From assembly GCA_002633025.1 (NCBI GenBank), contig NMRB01001537.1, forward strand, positions 102,200 to 166,199: a DNA stretch of 64,000 bases, written 5' to 3'. The notes below the pieces were generated by a model. It had not been told where the DNA came from, ran no database searches, and was given only the letters and a program-made list of their open reading frames with translations. Made by a program: the position numbers and the translations under genes. Source of the DNA: Notospermus geniculatus (Eukaryota; Nemertea; Pilidiophora; Heteronemertea; Lineidae). Shown here piece after piece: positions 11,934 to 25,300 of this stretch (position 1 is the first letter of the stretch; the number at the start of each line of letters is the position of its first letter).

Positions 11934-14630
11934 AATTGTGTATTGGTGTTGTTATGATGGTAGCCAGGCGAACATAAATGCTTTTGGATTTCCAGGACAG
12001 TGTTTTCATCTGGCTTTCGGTTTACAATACATATACATTGAACATTCGTCTAACTTCATGGTTTTTATTCATTATTCAATATCATATTGTATTCAAAATC
12101 AAAGCATGAAAAAAAGCAAGACCATTGCTGGTTGCCTCGGGCTTGAAAGTATTTTCATGGACTTGGAGATTTGTATAAAGGAAAATAGAAGCATTGAGGG
12201 GAAACTTACAATAATACTGTAATGATATTGTAATGATTGATACTTCTATTGGTAGACTAGTTCTTTCAGTTCAATTTGCTATAAATCTATTGTTGACTTT
12301 GGTGTACACATGTGTATGATGACCATGTTTGACATGGCAGTGTAGTCCAATGAAAACATAGCCATTTGTTGAATTGATATGGTTGTGGTTCCTTCACATG
12401 TGTGGCTTGTCTGTCTGTATTCAATCAATCAATGGGTTGGAGGACTTGGTTGGTAACCAAACATCTTCGTTTGCGTTGATTTTTCAAGCCTGATGAGTAG
12501 TTGTTGACAAGTCAGCTTATCATAATCTACAGGTAGGGAACTCGGGTGTCTGATCAATTTCTTTTCAATCCCATAATCCATCAGGACTTGACCATCCATT
12601 CATTTTGGGGAGCTGTTTGAGGTCGAGGAGATACTTGGTAGGCCTATGTGGTTGTTTTGACTTGGTTGTGATAGGCTACTTCAACCAATACTTCTCTATT
12701 TCATCTTTCCTTGTTGCAAGGGGATGGTACATGTACTATTTTGTAACATTTCAGCTTCATGATTTGGGAGATAGAGTGGAGTGGAAGTCCTTCCATTACA
12801 TTTGTTTGAAATCCATGGCCTGTGTGAGGTACTGTTGATCATTGTTCCCCAGCACAGGCCTGTCTTTGAGAGACAGACGTGGGAGTGAGTAGAAAGAACC
12901 TAGAAATAGTCATCTTTAGAAATTGATTTTTGACCTTATACCTACCGTAGGTAAAGTTTTTGCACGCGTCCTATGCACTGTCTTCTCTGGACCATTTGTT
13001 CTGTTTTGTGTTTGTGTCAACATGGGTTGTTTCCAAATCCGGTTTAATTCCCAGACCCACTGGGTAATTGGCATTAGGGGTCAAGGTCCTCAGTCTTAAC
13101 TCTGTGTGAAACATGAAACCAAGTGTAAACGCCTGTATTGGTATTTGAATTTGAACTAGCAGTGTTACACTTCACAGCAGATCGGCCTACTACTAATATG
13201 TTATGTTAGAATTTGCCAGTGGACTTTACACTTGCTGCATTTTGTTGGAATTACTCACACATCTTTGACAAAATATTGACCTCACTGGCTTCAGACAGGC
13301 ATGTACAAATACAGTTCGATTGTGCCTCCTATGGTTCAGGCATCAGAAGGGGTTAAAGGCGTAGGCCTACCCCGACCACTAATTAGCCTCTACATTCTCT
13401 TCCTTTTCCAGACACATTCTCATCTCCAACCGAAATGTTTTCCTGCTGCAGTAACAGTTGCCCACTACAATGCAGTATTCCACCTCCAGTCTCTATGGAA
13501 ATACCTATAAAACCTTAGAAGAGCCACAAGTATTGGCTCAGTGGCTGATGGTCGACATTCCACGAGGTGTAACATACAAGCGATCTAACTTGATTGCTTT
13601 GGTGCATGCTCGTGTATGTGATTGTCATCGACATGGTGGGAATTTTTCACACTTGACGGGAACACTCACATGGTTTGAATACTAAAACCAAAGCCTGTCA
13701 CATTTTCCGGCCGTCTATTCAGCAGTTCGAATTCATTAGGCTAGAAAATAGCCAAGTATTTCTTTTGCAGCTTCAGAGGAGCACCGTCACATATCCCGCA
13801 CANGTACTGCAACCTTGAGCATGTTGAGAGCCATTCATCCTGCATCCCAGTGCATGTCATGTGCATTATGTGCATGCGGGGGATATAACAGTGCGGGAGA
13901 TGTATGGATTAAACACTGATCTGTGGGGGGTGCGGGTCTTAGTGCAGTGCGGTGAGTAGTGCGAAAAATACGGTAGTCTCGTTTGCAGTGGTTTTAGCTG
14001 ATTTTTTATTCCGCAGTGCAGTTTGGAGCAAAGCAGCTTACGCAACGGCCTACGTAGGCCTATTTATTTATTTATATTGCAGTATTTAAATGGAGTCGAC
14101 TGATTGCTGGAGTAAAGTCAAAGAACCAAAAGTGTAGGAAGCCAATATACATGTGTGGTGTACATTGTAGCTTGTACTATTGTACTTGGAAAGATAGGTC
14201 TATGATGTTTATTCTTGTGTGGATCGACACTGTTCAGACACCAGACTAGACATGATAGTGTATGGTACCTAATTTATAGGCTTGTTGCCATATTCACTTG
14301 TCATCTTTTTTTGCGGAGAGCCACGTTTAGATCATCCGAATGGCATGGAAGGTCGGTTTTGCGTTTGTCAGTACTTATCCATTCCTGGCTCATTGAGGAC
14401 GATATTGCTTTGGTTAGCATGGCTATCAGCATGAGTCCGCTTTGCTAAAAAGTCCTGGGTTAGTTTACATCCATCACTCATACACTGGCATGACTGGTGG
14501 TCATACCCAATCCCACAGATGAATTTACTGCCCCTCTGCGCTAGGTATGGAAAGATACCTACATAGTCAAAAGTGGGCACTGTCTCGAAGTTCATTTGAG
14601 TTTTGTGAATTTCTGGAATTCGATGGCCTC

Positions 14631-14654
14631 AAAAAATTTCTGGTGGAAACCCTG
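14631..14654 (+). mobile_element. Relic end of the CAGGGTTTCC-type element
   Basis: The stretch aaatttctggtggaaaccct matches the right ends of the insertions at 27626-27768 and 52873-53181. No matching left end was found, so this is a solo end or relic. Confidence 0.45.
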
Positions 14655-15950
14655 TAAAGTCACTGGATGATGTTTTCAAGTGCAATTCATTCAATGCATT
14701 TGTAATGTTTATCATTATTTGCAGAAAAACAACGCATAAAAGTTTACACCCAAATGATTCTTTGAATCAACAACAGCAAGTCTCTCATTTTCTGCCTTGT
14801 GGGCTTTTAAAACAACACTTGCCTATTTCATTGATTTTGTAGTTGTTGTGTTGTGAGTGTTAAAATCTGTCAATCATACACTGAAAACTCCCTCATAGAT
14901 GCTGTTATGGTCATCAGGATTGGCCTAAGGTGTCATCAGCTCGTGGGCATTGGGGTCACCATTTTAAGTAATCCTGTATGCCAACATAACTGAAAGCATA
15001 GAGGCGTAGCAATGCTTTTGATTTCTGATTTTGGCGATTGCAGTACCATCAGCTGTATGTCCATAACAATTAGCCAACTATAATCAAACTGTCCATCAGC
15101 ATCATGATGAGGGCTGTGGCGTGATTGGATTATAGTGTAAATTCTATGGAAGTCTGTGTGTCAAAACCAGTTTGTTTTATTCCATGTCTTCACAAATTTT
15201 AAACACAGTCTGGTAATTTGTGCAGACTGATTTGTGCCACTAATTTAGTACATTGTGAACTAATTATAATGATAATAAGCTGTTGGTTGATGATTTTGGT
15301 TTTATAATTGTTGAATAGTGCATGCACCATTTGGTTGGTTTCATTTTTGGTGTGAATTCCGGGAGGTGAAAGTTGTTCTGTTGCTTGCTGAGGAGGCATA
15401 GATGCAGGAGTGTTGGAATTTCATTAGTGCTTGTTGATGACTTTATGTGACCGTTCTGCAGCCACCAACGATCCTTAAATTAAAGTCACACTCAACATTG
15501 TATGCATATATTCATGCTTTGTAAGTATTTTGCAATGAATGCATTCGAGAATTCATGGCAACTTGGTCAGTTGTGTTCCTGGTTGTAATTGGTGAATCAT
15601 TCTCTTCCTTGGACATATACCAAGAAATCGTGGTGGAACTCTGCCCACTTTGGGTTTTCTATCAATTTCACAGTAAATTTGTTGATGTCCAATATGTCCC
15701 AGAGGTATGTGTTTCTATTTCTGAGAAGTAATTTGGTCGTCTGAAGTGTGATGAAAGCTCAGTGACAGATGGTGCTTGGTAATTGTGGGACATAGTAGCT
15801 GTAGCTTCCCTATACTTACCTAGTTTTGCTATGTTAAGTGTGATTGGCTGATGATGTAGGGGGGAAATTATCTCCTGTGAAATATTTGTGATTTGTACCT
15901 TAATTTCCAGAGTTGTGTCCTCATTTCATGGAGTCATATCAATTATCATG

Positions 15951-16062
15951 GAGTCTCAGAAAAGGATCTCTTCTACATAGCGCCTGAGGAAGACCCCGAT
16001 TGGGGTCGAACATTTTCAAAATATTCGGAGACGACTTTCCGATTTATTGAGTCTCTGAAAAG
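15951..16062 (+). mobile_element. Short copy of the GACCCC/GGGGTC retroelement with TSD (copy 3)
   Basis: The 84-base insert 15965-16048 lies between near-identical 14-base direct repeats gagtctc(a/t)gaaaag (15951-15964 and 16049-16062). The insert contains gcctgaggaagaccccgatt followed by ggggtcgaa and a 'ttttcaaaat..cgga' tail like copies 1 and 2, but no snap-back arm. It lies 31 bases before the acceptor of the first Smaug coding exon. Confidence 0.7.
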
Positions 16063-16093
16063 CTTGCTCATTTACGTACTTTTCTCATTTTAG

Positions 16094-16171
16094 GAGTGTG
16101 TACCTGATCCAGACGCATTCCCAGTAGATGAGGCCCTCTAATGGTCACTGTGTATTATGAAGTCAACCTAC
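16094..16171 (+). other. Putative 5' untranslated part of Smaug exon 1
   Basis: The tract tttctcattttag ending at 16093 is a good acceptor, so a spliced 5' UTR exon probably starts here and an upstream leader exon exists elsewhere. It holds an out-of-frame ATG at 16128 whose short frame stops at 16158-16160, overlapping the in-frame ATG 16157, and another out-of-frame ATG at 16141. Confidence 0.5.
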
Positions 16172-16364
16172 ATGTTCCGTGATCAAGTCAACTCGCTGTC
16201 TGGTTGGTTCCAGTCATGGAATCAGTGCGAACAGACGGTTGCGCTGTGTTCATTGCTCAAAAAGATCAACCCTGCTCAGGGGAAGTTCTTGTTGCAAGTT
16301 TTGGAACAGAGTCTGGTCGGATGTACAGAGATTCAGCAGCAAGAGGAAGAGGCAAATAGTCCAG
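16172..16364 (+). CDS. SAMD4A: Smaug exon 1 (first coding exon)
   Basis: It encodes [20 protein letters not shown] and on through [16 protein letters not shown] to EEEANSP, residues 1-64, ending CCA G|gtaagt in phase 1. This is the N-terminal Smaug similarity region that opens SAMD4 proteins (human begins MMFRDQV). ATG 16157 lies five codons upstream in frame with A at -3; an in-frame stop TAA at 16139-16141 bounds it. Confidence 0.92.
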
Positions 16365-19300
16365 GTAAGTGGTAGGCTTGAGCCTAGTTTATACTTCGAC
16401 GCACGACCATCGCCGGCGACCAACGCACGATCTTGCGTTCGACGCCGAGCCCGTCGTGCGAGTTGGTCGGTGTCCGATCGCGAGGCTGTAATTACCTGAG
16501 TCATTTCATAACAGGTCGCCGTCGCTAAAGTACGCTGGACTCTGAATCAATTCCGCGAAGTCGGCGTCCAGATTTGATCGGGCGTCGGACGCCGAAGGGT
16601 TTGCGTCGAAGTAAAAACTAGGCTTTAGGGGTCTAACGCCACGGTTGGTAGTGATTAAAAGGTGGACACAGGTTCCTGCCTGTGTTTCTCTGTCTTTCCC
16701 TTACCCCTATCCCTTTCCAGGGAAGAAGAGGTACCAGTACTGGTGAATCCAGCCTTATCCCATCACTGGATTAGAGGACAAGTTTGCAATCCAGTTCAAG
16801 CTGTTGCTGGTCTCCAGTGTTGAACGATATTACATTTATTAGTCTTTTGTGAGATATTCTTTTTATTGTGTTTTCCCGATTTAGCACAACTCCCGGTTTT
16901 AGGTGCGGTATGTCAAAAGACCTGTCTGAAGAGTGTCGGAAATTGTTATCAGTTGGGTCAAGCCATTTCGAAAACACTCCACAGTGGAAACTGGGGTTGG
17001 TTTAGAACTTGTACGGTACTACATTCATTGTCATGCTTGATGCAGAATGATTTGGCATGTAGGCTCCATGGACATGATGGAAGACAATATTGTGATGATC
17101 TCTGTCCTGCTTTATATGACATGTTTGATGTAGAAATTCTCCCCTCAGAAAGAACAGGACGCAATGCTTTTTTGCCTGATTTTCAGTGATGATAGTTCCT
17201 GGCATTGTTTGTGTTGTCATTGTCCAGTCTCTGCATCTTCTGATCTGACCTAGTGTCACGGATGTGTCCACTTTTAGATTTGAGGCGGTTGTTGAAAAAA
17301 TACACTCCAGGGCTTCCGTTGTAGCACTATTCTGTAATGCTATTACATGCCGTCTTGGTGAATGGCCGTGGCCATTGTGGGTGTGATACCTGTTGAGGGT
17401 ATTATTGAAAGGGTGTCCTCTACGAGTTATGCAATATGCTACATCATTGTGGTCAGATCAATTATCTGCTGTCTTGCACTCTGCAGATCAAAGGAGTTGA
17501 ATATCTGAGGAATGGGCATTAGTCCAGTGTCTTGTATTGCACTATTTCATTCCAAGTTGGAAAGTTGAAGCAGTCTTTAGTTAGAAAATACTTTACTTCA
17601 GGTTTTGTGGTACACTTTACACTGGACTTGCTGTGCAAAGTAAAAGCATTTGGTGACTTTTATTTCTGCTGGTATTCATAAGTTACCAAATGCTTTTACT
17701 TGAAGATTTGCACAGAAAGTGTCGAATGTAAATGTACTACAGAATTAAAAGTAAAAGCGTTTGCTAGCTTTTATGAATTAGCCATTGGCTTTCTTCTGGT
17801 TCAGTATAGAAGGGCAGCGGACTTGCACACGTGGTAGACACTAACTGGTAGACAGAAAATTTCGTACATCACAGATGCGACACAGCCACAGGTGTTATCA
17901 AGTTTGATTTTGTTTCATTTTCACATCATCAATCAATTCTTTTATGGCCACGTCTAGTTGATAATGGTTTGTTTTTCACATTACCTGCATATTGATGAAT
18001 CAGTCTGCAACATCAGCAGAAACTTGGCAAAACATGTCATTTGTTTTTCAGCAGGGTAGAATCTCATGCATTGCGTGAGACGTGGACGTCCCGCGCGCGG
18101 GATACGCAGCGCGGTGGACTTTAATTATGGACTGTACTGTACATCATTGTGGTCAGATCAATTATCTGCTGTCTTGCACTCTGCAGATCAAAGGAGTTGA
18201 ATATCGCATTAGTCCAGTGTCTTGTATTGCACCGTTTCATTCCAAGTTTGAAAGTTAAAGCAGTCTTTACTCATGGTAATCGCTGATATTCATAAAAGTT
18301 AGAAAATACTTTTACTTCAGGTTTTGTGGTACACTTTACACTGGACCTTGCTGTGCAAATCTTAAGTAAAAGCATTTGGTAACTTTATGCTGGTATTCAT
18401 AAAAGTTACCAAATGCTTTTACCTAAGATTTGCACAGAAGTGTCCAATGTAAATGTACTACAGAATTTGAAGTAAAAGCATTTGCTAGCTTTTATGAATA
18501 TTAGCCATTGGCTTCCTTCTGGTTCAGTATAGGAGGGCAGTGGACTTGCACACGTGGTAGACACTAACTGGTAGACAGAAAATTTCGTACATCACAGATG
18601 CGACACAGCCACAGGTGTTATCAAGTTTGATTTTGTTTCATTTTCACATCATCAATCAATTCTTTTATGGCCACGTCTACTTGATAATGGTTTGTTTTTC
18701 ACATTACCTGCATATTGATGAATCAGTCTGCAACATCAGCAGAAACTTGGCAAAACATGTCATTTGTTTTTCCCAACGATGCTGCGATTTCACCCCAGCA
18801 ACAAGATCCTGACTAATATTATACATTATGATTCATATTTATCTTTTGCTTATGTGTTTGGTCCTGGAGGCATCGGGTTATTCCTGTGTAAATCTTTGAG
18901 TCTGAACAATATTGCTCTCGGCAAGGCACTTCTGAGCCTGGAGGCTTTGTGAAAAACCAAAAATAGCCCGTGGTGCTGAAGTGTCACATGTCATTCATAT
19001 TAGAAGTGGATAACGTGTCTTTGTGTACGTTGTATGCCAGAGGAAATTTTCAGGCTTGTTTTTCAGGTTATGAGCTCATTGATAATTGGCTCATTGCTGT
19101 AGAAATGTCGAATTGCGAATGTCCCTGTACCTGAGCAATGGGAGACTTTACTGCTGTTAGAGGCCACCACTAGTTAGCGGTCCTAGAACGTCACGAAATT
19201 TAACGTCACAAAGAAGAGGGGCACGCTACAATACAATGTCGTCATCCATGACGTGGATGCCGTGGCTTTATGTCTGTGACGTCATAATCAATGACGTTCT

Positions 19301-22300
19301 TTCTAGGACCGCTAATTAGGCGGGCTCTAATAGCAGTAAGTAAAGTCTCCACAAAATTAGAGAAATCCATCATGTATTCCTTCAATGAGGACAATTTGAT
19401 GGGCTGCAAAGGCATTTTAGAAGATGCTCCACCTGGTGGACATATGTCTTGTTCACTGCTACATGAAGCTTTCCTTCTGTGAATGAGTTGATCTCATGTT
19501 GGAAATTCAGCTGCATCAGGGAGCTGCTCAAAAACTTCTGTCGGCGAGAAATTTCTGCGAGTGTGAGTGGCTATACTTCCTCCTCCATGTCCTTTGCTTC
19601 ATGGCAAGCAGTACCCCTGAGCATGCATGCATACTGTCATTTGTTGCCTTTTACTCCCAAAGAGACTTGACCTTGAGTTCGTTTTGGTTGGAAAATTGAT
19701 ATTGTCGTGACATTACAAGCTTTGTGGTGTTCTTGGTGGAAGTGTCTTTTGTACCAATTCTGAAGGTTTTCAGTTGGATAAGAGCCTTAAAGAACCTTTA
19801 GATGAAAAGCTTAAAAGTGAGGGTAATTGGATGGATAGGCTGTCAAGGTTCTCACTTTTAATCCCAGTACTTCAGTTGCTGGATCCCACGCCATCCCATC
19901 CCTTCCTGGATAATGGTTGTAGTTTCGAGCTCATGAGTGCCATTGTGTGGGCACTAAGGCACTCTTTCACCACCCTGGTATTTCCAATCAAAAAAGGTGG
20001 TCTTCCTTATTGGCACTGCTCCATGGATGTGAAAGTTTACACTGGCTGTCAATGGGCCACTCTACGATAGAAAAATAAGGGGATTGGGGTAAAAAAGTCA
20101 CTAGAGCGCCACCTAGCGAGTCATATTGAGGCACCATTCTAAAACTTGTTTAGCAGAAGCACTAAGTGTGATGGCAGGGTGGCACCAATGTCATGAAAGT
20201 TGGCTGAAGGGGGGGGGGAGCATTATAAAAACCTCTGTTGTGTGTTGAGATTGTGTGGGCTTGTAATATCACATTCACAAATGGCCCTGTTTTATCTGTT
20301 GAATGTTTGTCTCATCAATTTATCTTGTTTGTATGTATGGTCTGCCATTTGTCGGGCTAGGAAGGTAAATATGAAACTCTTGACATTTAGTGATTGTATC
20401 CTGTGGTGACAACCTGTGTGAGGTGCCGACATTGAAATGACGGCCCTTCATTATGACGAGTCACATTCATGTGACATTGGTTATGAAATCCTTATTTAAT
20501 ACGTGGACTTATGAACGGGGCTAGCACCTGTGAAATAATGGACGTATGATAATGAGGAATCCTTAGAGTTTGTGATATTTGTTGGTGTCCTGCTTTAGCA
20601 AGGCCAGTGGTGGGTCATATGAATAAGACTATGCTTTTACTTCAGATTTGTACAGCATTGCCTAGTGCATTTGTATTGAGACTGAAATCTCAATATTCTA
20701 ACCATTCTCTGAAACTGAACCATAATTACCAACTTTGTGTAAAAGACCAAATATATGTTGAATTTTATGATAAAAATACAACAAATGACACTGATCTGCT
20801 TTGAGAGTACTCCAGCATATCAACAGATGGTGGTCGAAAAAATAGAAATGAAAAATATCGATAAAAAATGATATTGTCTTTAATCTTGTCAAGAATCTGT
20901 CTGAGTGTCTTTGAGTGTTGTGACTCATATCATAGTTGTGATAAATTGGTGTGAATAAACTAACTGGAAAAAAACTCATCAAATTCTGGGTTGAGACAAA
21001 TGCCTGATTATGTGGAAGGCCATGGTCTTTATATAATGGGGATGCCAGCTACGAGGGCAGCCCACTGAAACACAGGTCCTACAATGGACGCCTTTTGTGT
21101 GGGAAATTGATCAGGACCGGGATGTCGGTTTCATTTCAATAGTTTTAACCACTAGTGACATCTATTGAGGTAGTGGGCTAGGGTCCCCATTGTCTCAGGC
21201 TGAACTGGGCTTTTGCAAAACTTTGGTGTCGCCAATTTAATTTAAATGAAAATAATGTGATCCTATCCTACCTACCTACATTGTATCCATGTTATGAAAG
21301 TGCTTACAAAATACGTCACCCTACTTAGGTGACCTCAGCTGCAGCGTGTGCACACAGTCGTGACCATGCAAGATCTGAACCCTGTACCCGGTATCATTAG
21401 CTCACCTGGTGAGCTCTTACCATGATGCGGTGTGCAGCATCCATTAGCAGGGCACGTTTTGTAACCACTTGGACTATTGACACCAGATGTGGTGATGCAA
21501 GTCAAGTACCCCCAGGACAAATGACCTCAACTTATTCCTGGTTTGGCCACTAGGTGACCAAACACTAAAAGTGCAATAAACTCTTGAACTATGGCTGGAC
21601 TTCTCCAATTCTTTTTTCACACAAAACACTCAATAAATACAGTTATAGAGGAAGATTCCAAATTAAAAACCCAACTGGATGATTACTCTACTGCCAACTG
21701 AAAGTTTGTTTCTGGAAAATTATGAGATGGTGAGTTCGGCATGTGCAGTTACGTGCCTCCTCTGTGCCTCCTCTCGTACATCTCTCGAGGCCAAATATTT
21801 CATGTTGTAATGTAGGACATCGTCATGTACGACTAGGATGGACTGTTGCGAAACATTTTCCTTCATGAGAGGCATGTGTTTTGTGATCATACTTTGTATT
21901 CCATTACTTGTAATTGTTCTCATGGGTTCAGAACAGAAATATAACTTGTTTGGTTCGCATGCAATTTATCAATCAAAGTCTAATGACTTTCCGTTTTTAA
22001 TGTCAGTACAAAATGATTGCTCTAATTGGGAGACATTTTAAGCCTGACTCCCACCATACTTGTCCTAGAGTAGCAAAAAGGAACTGTTTTTAGCTCACCT
22101 CTGTGAGGTGAGCTTCTCCCATGGTGTGTTGTCCGTCGTCCGTCATCGTCCGTGTTTGCAGATGGGGGCTTAGGAGGTTATTTTCATCTTGAATGGGCTC
22201 CTAGGTGGTCATTTTCTCTTAGGTGGTTAACCACCTAAGAAAACTTCTGCATTCGGACGACGACACTGCAGAGAGCTCTAAGGAGGTTGTATTTCTTAAG

Positions 22301-25300
22301 TGGTTATTGTCCTTATTCCCTAACAAACCACATTGGAGTAGTTAGGAGACATATTTTGACCACCTAACGACATTTTCTTATGTGGTTAACCACATTAGCA
22401 TATATTAGTGGCTCCGTCCGTCGTCGTCGTCCGNNNNNNNNNNNNNNNNNNNNNNNNNNNNNNNNNNNNNNNNNNNNNNNNNNNNNNNNNNNNNNNNNNN
22501 NNNNNNNNNNNNNNNNNNNNNNNNNNNNNNGGGTTTTTGATTTGACCTACTTTTCAAGGTCACAGAGGTCAAAGTTCAAAATTCACTGTTTGGTGGCACA
22601 TTTCATTGCTATTTGACATAGAGTGTTGTGATTTGGTGTGATGATATATCTAGGCACCCTACACGAATGCACCAAATTTCAACCCGATCGGACATCAAAT
22701 ATGGCCGCCAGGAAGCCATCTTGAAAAATGGACTTTGACCCACATTTTATAAATAGGAGTAGGTAGGATGTTTTAACGTTGTCAAAATATGTATCTAGGT
22801 ACCATATAAATATATGGTAAATTTCAGTCAGATTCGATGTCAAATATGGCCGCCAGGGAGCCATCTTGAAAAATGGACTTCGACCCACACCTCATAAATA
22901 GTGGGAGCTATGATGGATGCTTTAACCGTGCCTAAATATGTGTCTTGGTACCGCCTACTTATATGCCAAATTTCGGTTCAATTGGACTTCAACATGGCTG
23001 CCAGGCGGCCATCTTGAAAAATTGACTTTCGCCATATCTCATCGGTAGTAAATGTTACGATGTTTCTGCACTAATCCTTTATTCAGTGTATCACCAGGCT
23101 ACTCACACTTCATACTCTGTCACAGAGGTGAGCACAATGGCCCTGGCCATTTCATTTGTGACTAAAATGCTGAAAGTTCCTTCACCAGTTGCTACATGTA
23201 TATTGCACGGACTTCGCTGTTGATTGGTGCAAAAACTAATAAGGCTAAATACATAGCTTATGGATATCACCATAAATCTTTATTCATGTGCTAAATATAT
23301 ATCTCATGTTTATATAATCATAAAAAAACACCGACTGACCTGTTTACTGTACATGTAGATATACCATATTTCACTGTGCCCAAAAATGTAGTTGTTTTGT
23401 GAATTTTGCTCTGCTTTTGGTCCCAATGTGTTCTCAAGACAAAATCACTATCCTTCCTGCCATCGCCCATCAGTATGGTGGCTTTTCTTTTGGAATACTG
23501 AGTCGAGCCCTGAGGTCCAACTTGGCTCATCATTGGCTCTTAGGTGATGTGATTTTGTATGTAATGTAGATGTGGAAACCAGAGCCCTGGTGCAAACCTT
23601 TGGTGGACCCATCAGATGCTGCACTCTTTTGGAGTGATATATATAGGGTCGTATTTTAGAACGTTCCTTAACGTTAAGTTCGACCTTAAGTCTATTGTAA
23701 AACCATCGAGAACAATAGATTTAAGGTGGACCTTAATGTTAAGGAACGTTCTAAAATACGGCCCATAGAGTCTATTGAATCCAGGGACGCAGAGGTAACA
23801 GGCAATGAGACGATTCCACTACACCACTCTTGACAGCCCGATCAGCCATGTTGGCATATCGGCGATAATCTATGTGGTTTGTCATTGTTCTGTCTCACCA
23901 ATTTCATATCTTACTTCTTTCATAATTTCTAGATAAGCTCTTTTCAGCAGCTGATCATCTCATGTTTGGAACTGTGGCCAGCAGAGTTGGTTCTTCTGCC
24001 ATGTCCAGTGCGATCTGTATCCGAGCTAGTGTCCTTGGTGACCACGACCTGCATGATCACCAGTCCGCCTGTTTCGCTTCTGTGTTTTGCCTTCGCCGTG
24101 ATCATGATGACTAAACACCAGCAATCAACTCCATGACTCATGTTCTAGCTGTAGGGAAGAGATCTACATAGCTGAACATTGGTGTTTGAATGTCAAGCAG
24201 AAAACATTTGTTGATTGTAACATGAGGCATGTTATTGGGGATGAACTGTACGATAGGCTAGCTTTATTGGGACAAAATGTTGTGAGGCCAGGTCTCCTTG
24301 GTGTGTCACCAAGGATGTCGCGTGCTACAATCATTGGACATATATCTTCTGTGCAGAGGCTGACCCTAACCCTGACCTTTCCCATCAGCCAATCATACTA
24401 CTCTGTAGTGAGTAACAGGTATTCTGATTGGTTCTGATGATTTGGCACTCGACTCGACAGTGGTGCCAAGGCACTGAGAAGGATGACCTCTGCTGTAAGG
24501 CTTACCTGTGTCGTAGGGGTGTGAAAGTGAAAGGGTTAATTCAGTAATAGCCACATGTTGATAGATCAAAAAATTGCCCAATGATTTGCAGCAGTACTTT
24601 ACCCTAGAGTCAGAGATGGAAAGGTGAAATAAAAGCATGAACAGCTCTCGCCTTGGCAACAATAAGATCATAAGTGTGCTGCATGTTGGCCTTGCCTCCT
24701 TGGAAATACATAAATAACATGTAGTGAATTCTTCTGGCATACCAGAGTAGTCCTTGATTAGGGTGCTTGTTCTAGATTTGTTCATACTAAGTTTGTGTGT
24801 GTGTGAGTAATTGTATGAACCTCCAAGAAAAACATACAGTTGTTGATAGGCCTACCCTCGACTGAGCAAACCTCTGAAATGGTGAATAGTTTGGTGTTAT
24901 TGAAAAAAATTGGGTTGAAATTAATGGCTTACGGTCGTGTGCCCTCTACTCTAAGGCAGTTTAATTCATGAATTCAAGGTTTATGGATTACCAGCTTAAG
25001 TTGTAAGTGTGGTGTATTGGGACTAATATGATTTATAGGTTTAAACTGTACCTACCCGGCAGGCATCGGGATTAATGGGCTGATCTGTCTGTCATCTCTT
25101 TTCAGTTTTGTTGGCAGGTTTAACAGTTGGAGACCTAAAGTCATGTCTTTAATCTGTCAAGTCCATATTTGTGCTGTTGACTTACATGGAAATCCTTTTA
25201 TGGGTCAGTCAGNTTGATGTAGTCTTGTGTTAGCATTTCTGTTTCATGCCTGTGAAGTGATGATGAAAGTTATATCGTATCAGCAATAATGGATTCTGGT

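Larger units (their letters stand above)
2355..16093. other. Intergenic / Smaug upstream region, no gene recognised
   Basis: Between the GCH1 stop and the first Smaug coding exon I find no protein family in any frame. Open frames here are short and carry no motifs I recognise. It contains the repeats listed separately: 3303-3482, 3639-3873, 5151-5405, 5439-5901, 7562-7959, 7967-8015, 11719-11933, 14631-14654 and 15951-16062. The rest is AT-leaning unique-looking DNA rich in the palindromes TAGGCCTA and ACATGT. GCH1 3' UTR, untranslated Smaug exons and promoters are likely hidden in it. Confidence 0.6.

Noticed and set aside
15983-16010. Possible hammerhead ribozyme: CTGA(G/A)GA ... GACCCC-GGGGTC ... 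GAA in the retroelement copies
   Set aside because: The order resembles a hammerhead core, but there is an extra A before the stem, the copies vary (ctgagga, ctgaaga, ttgaaaa), and I could not build stem III with a proper cleavage site. It is treated as a simple conserved stem-loop.
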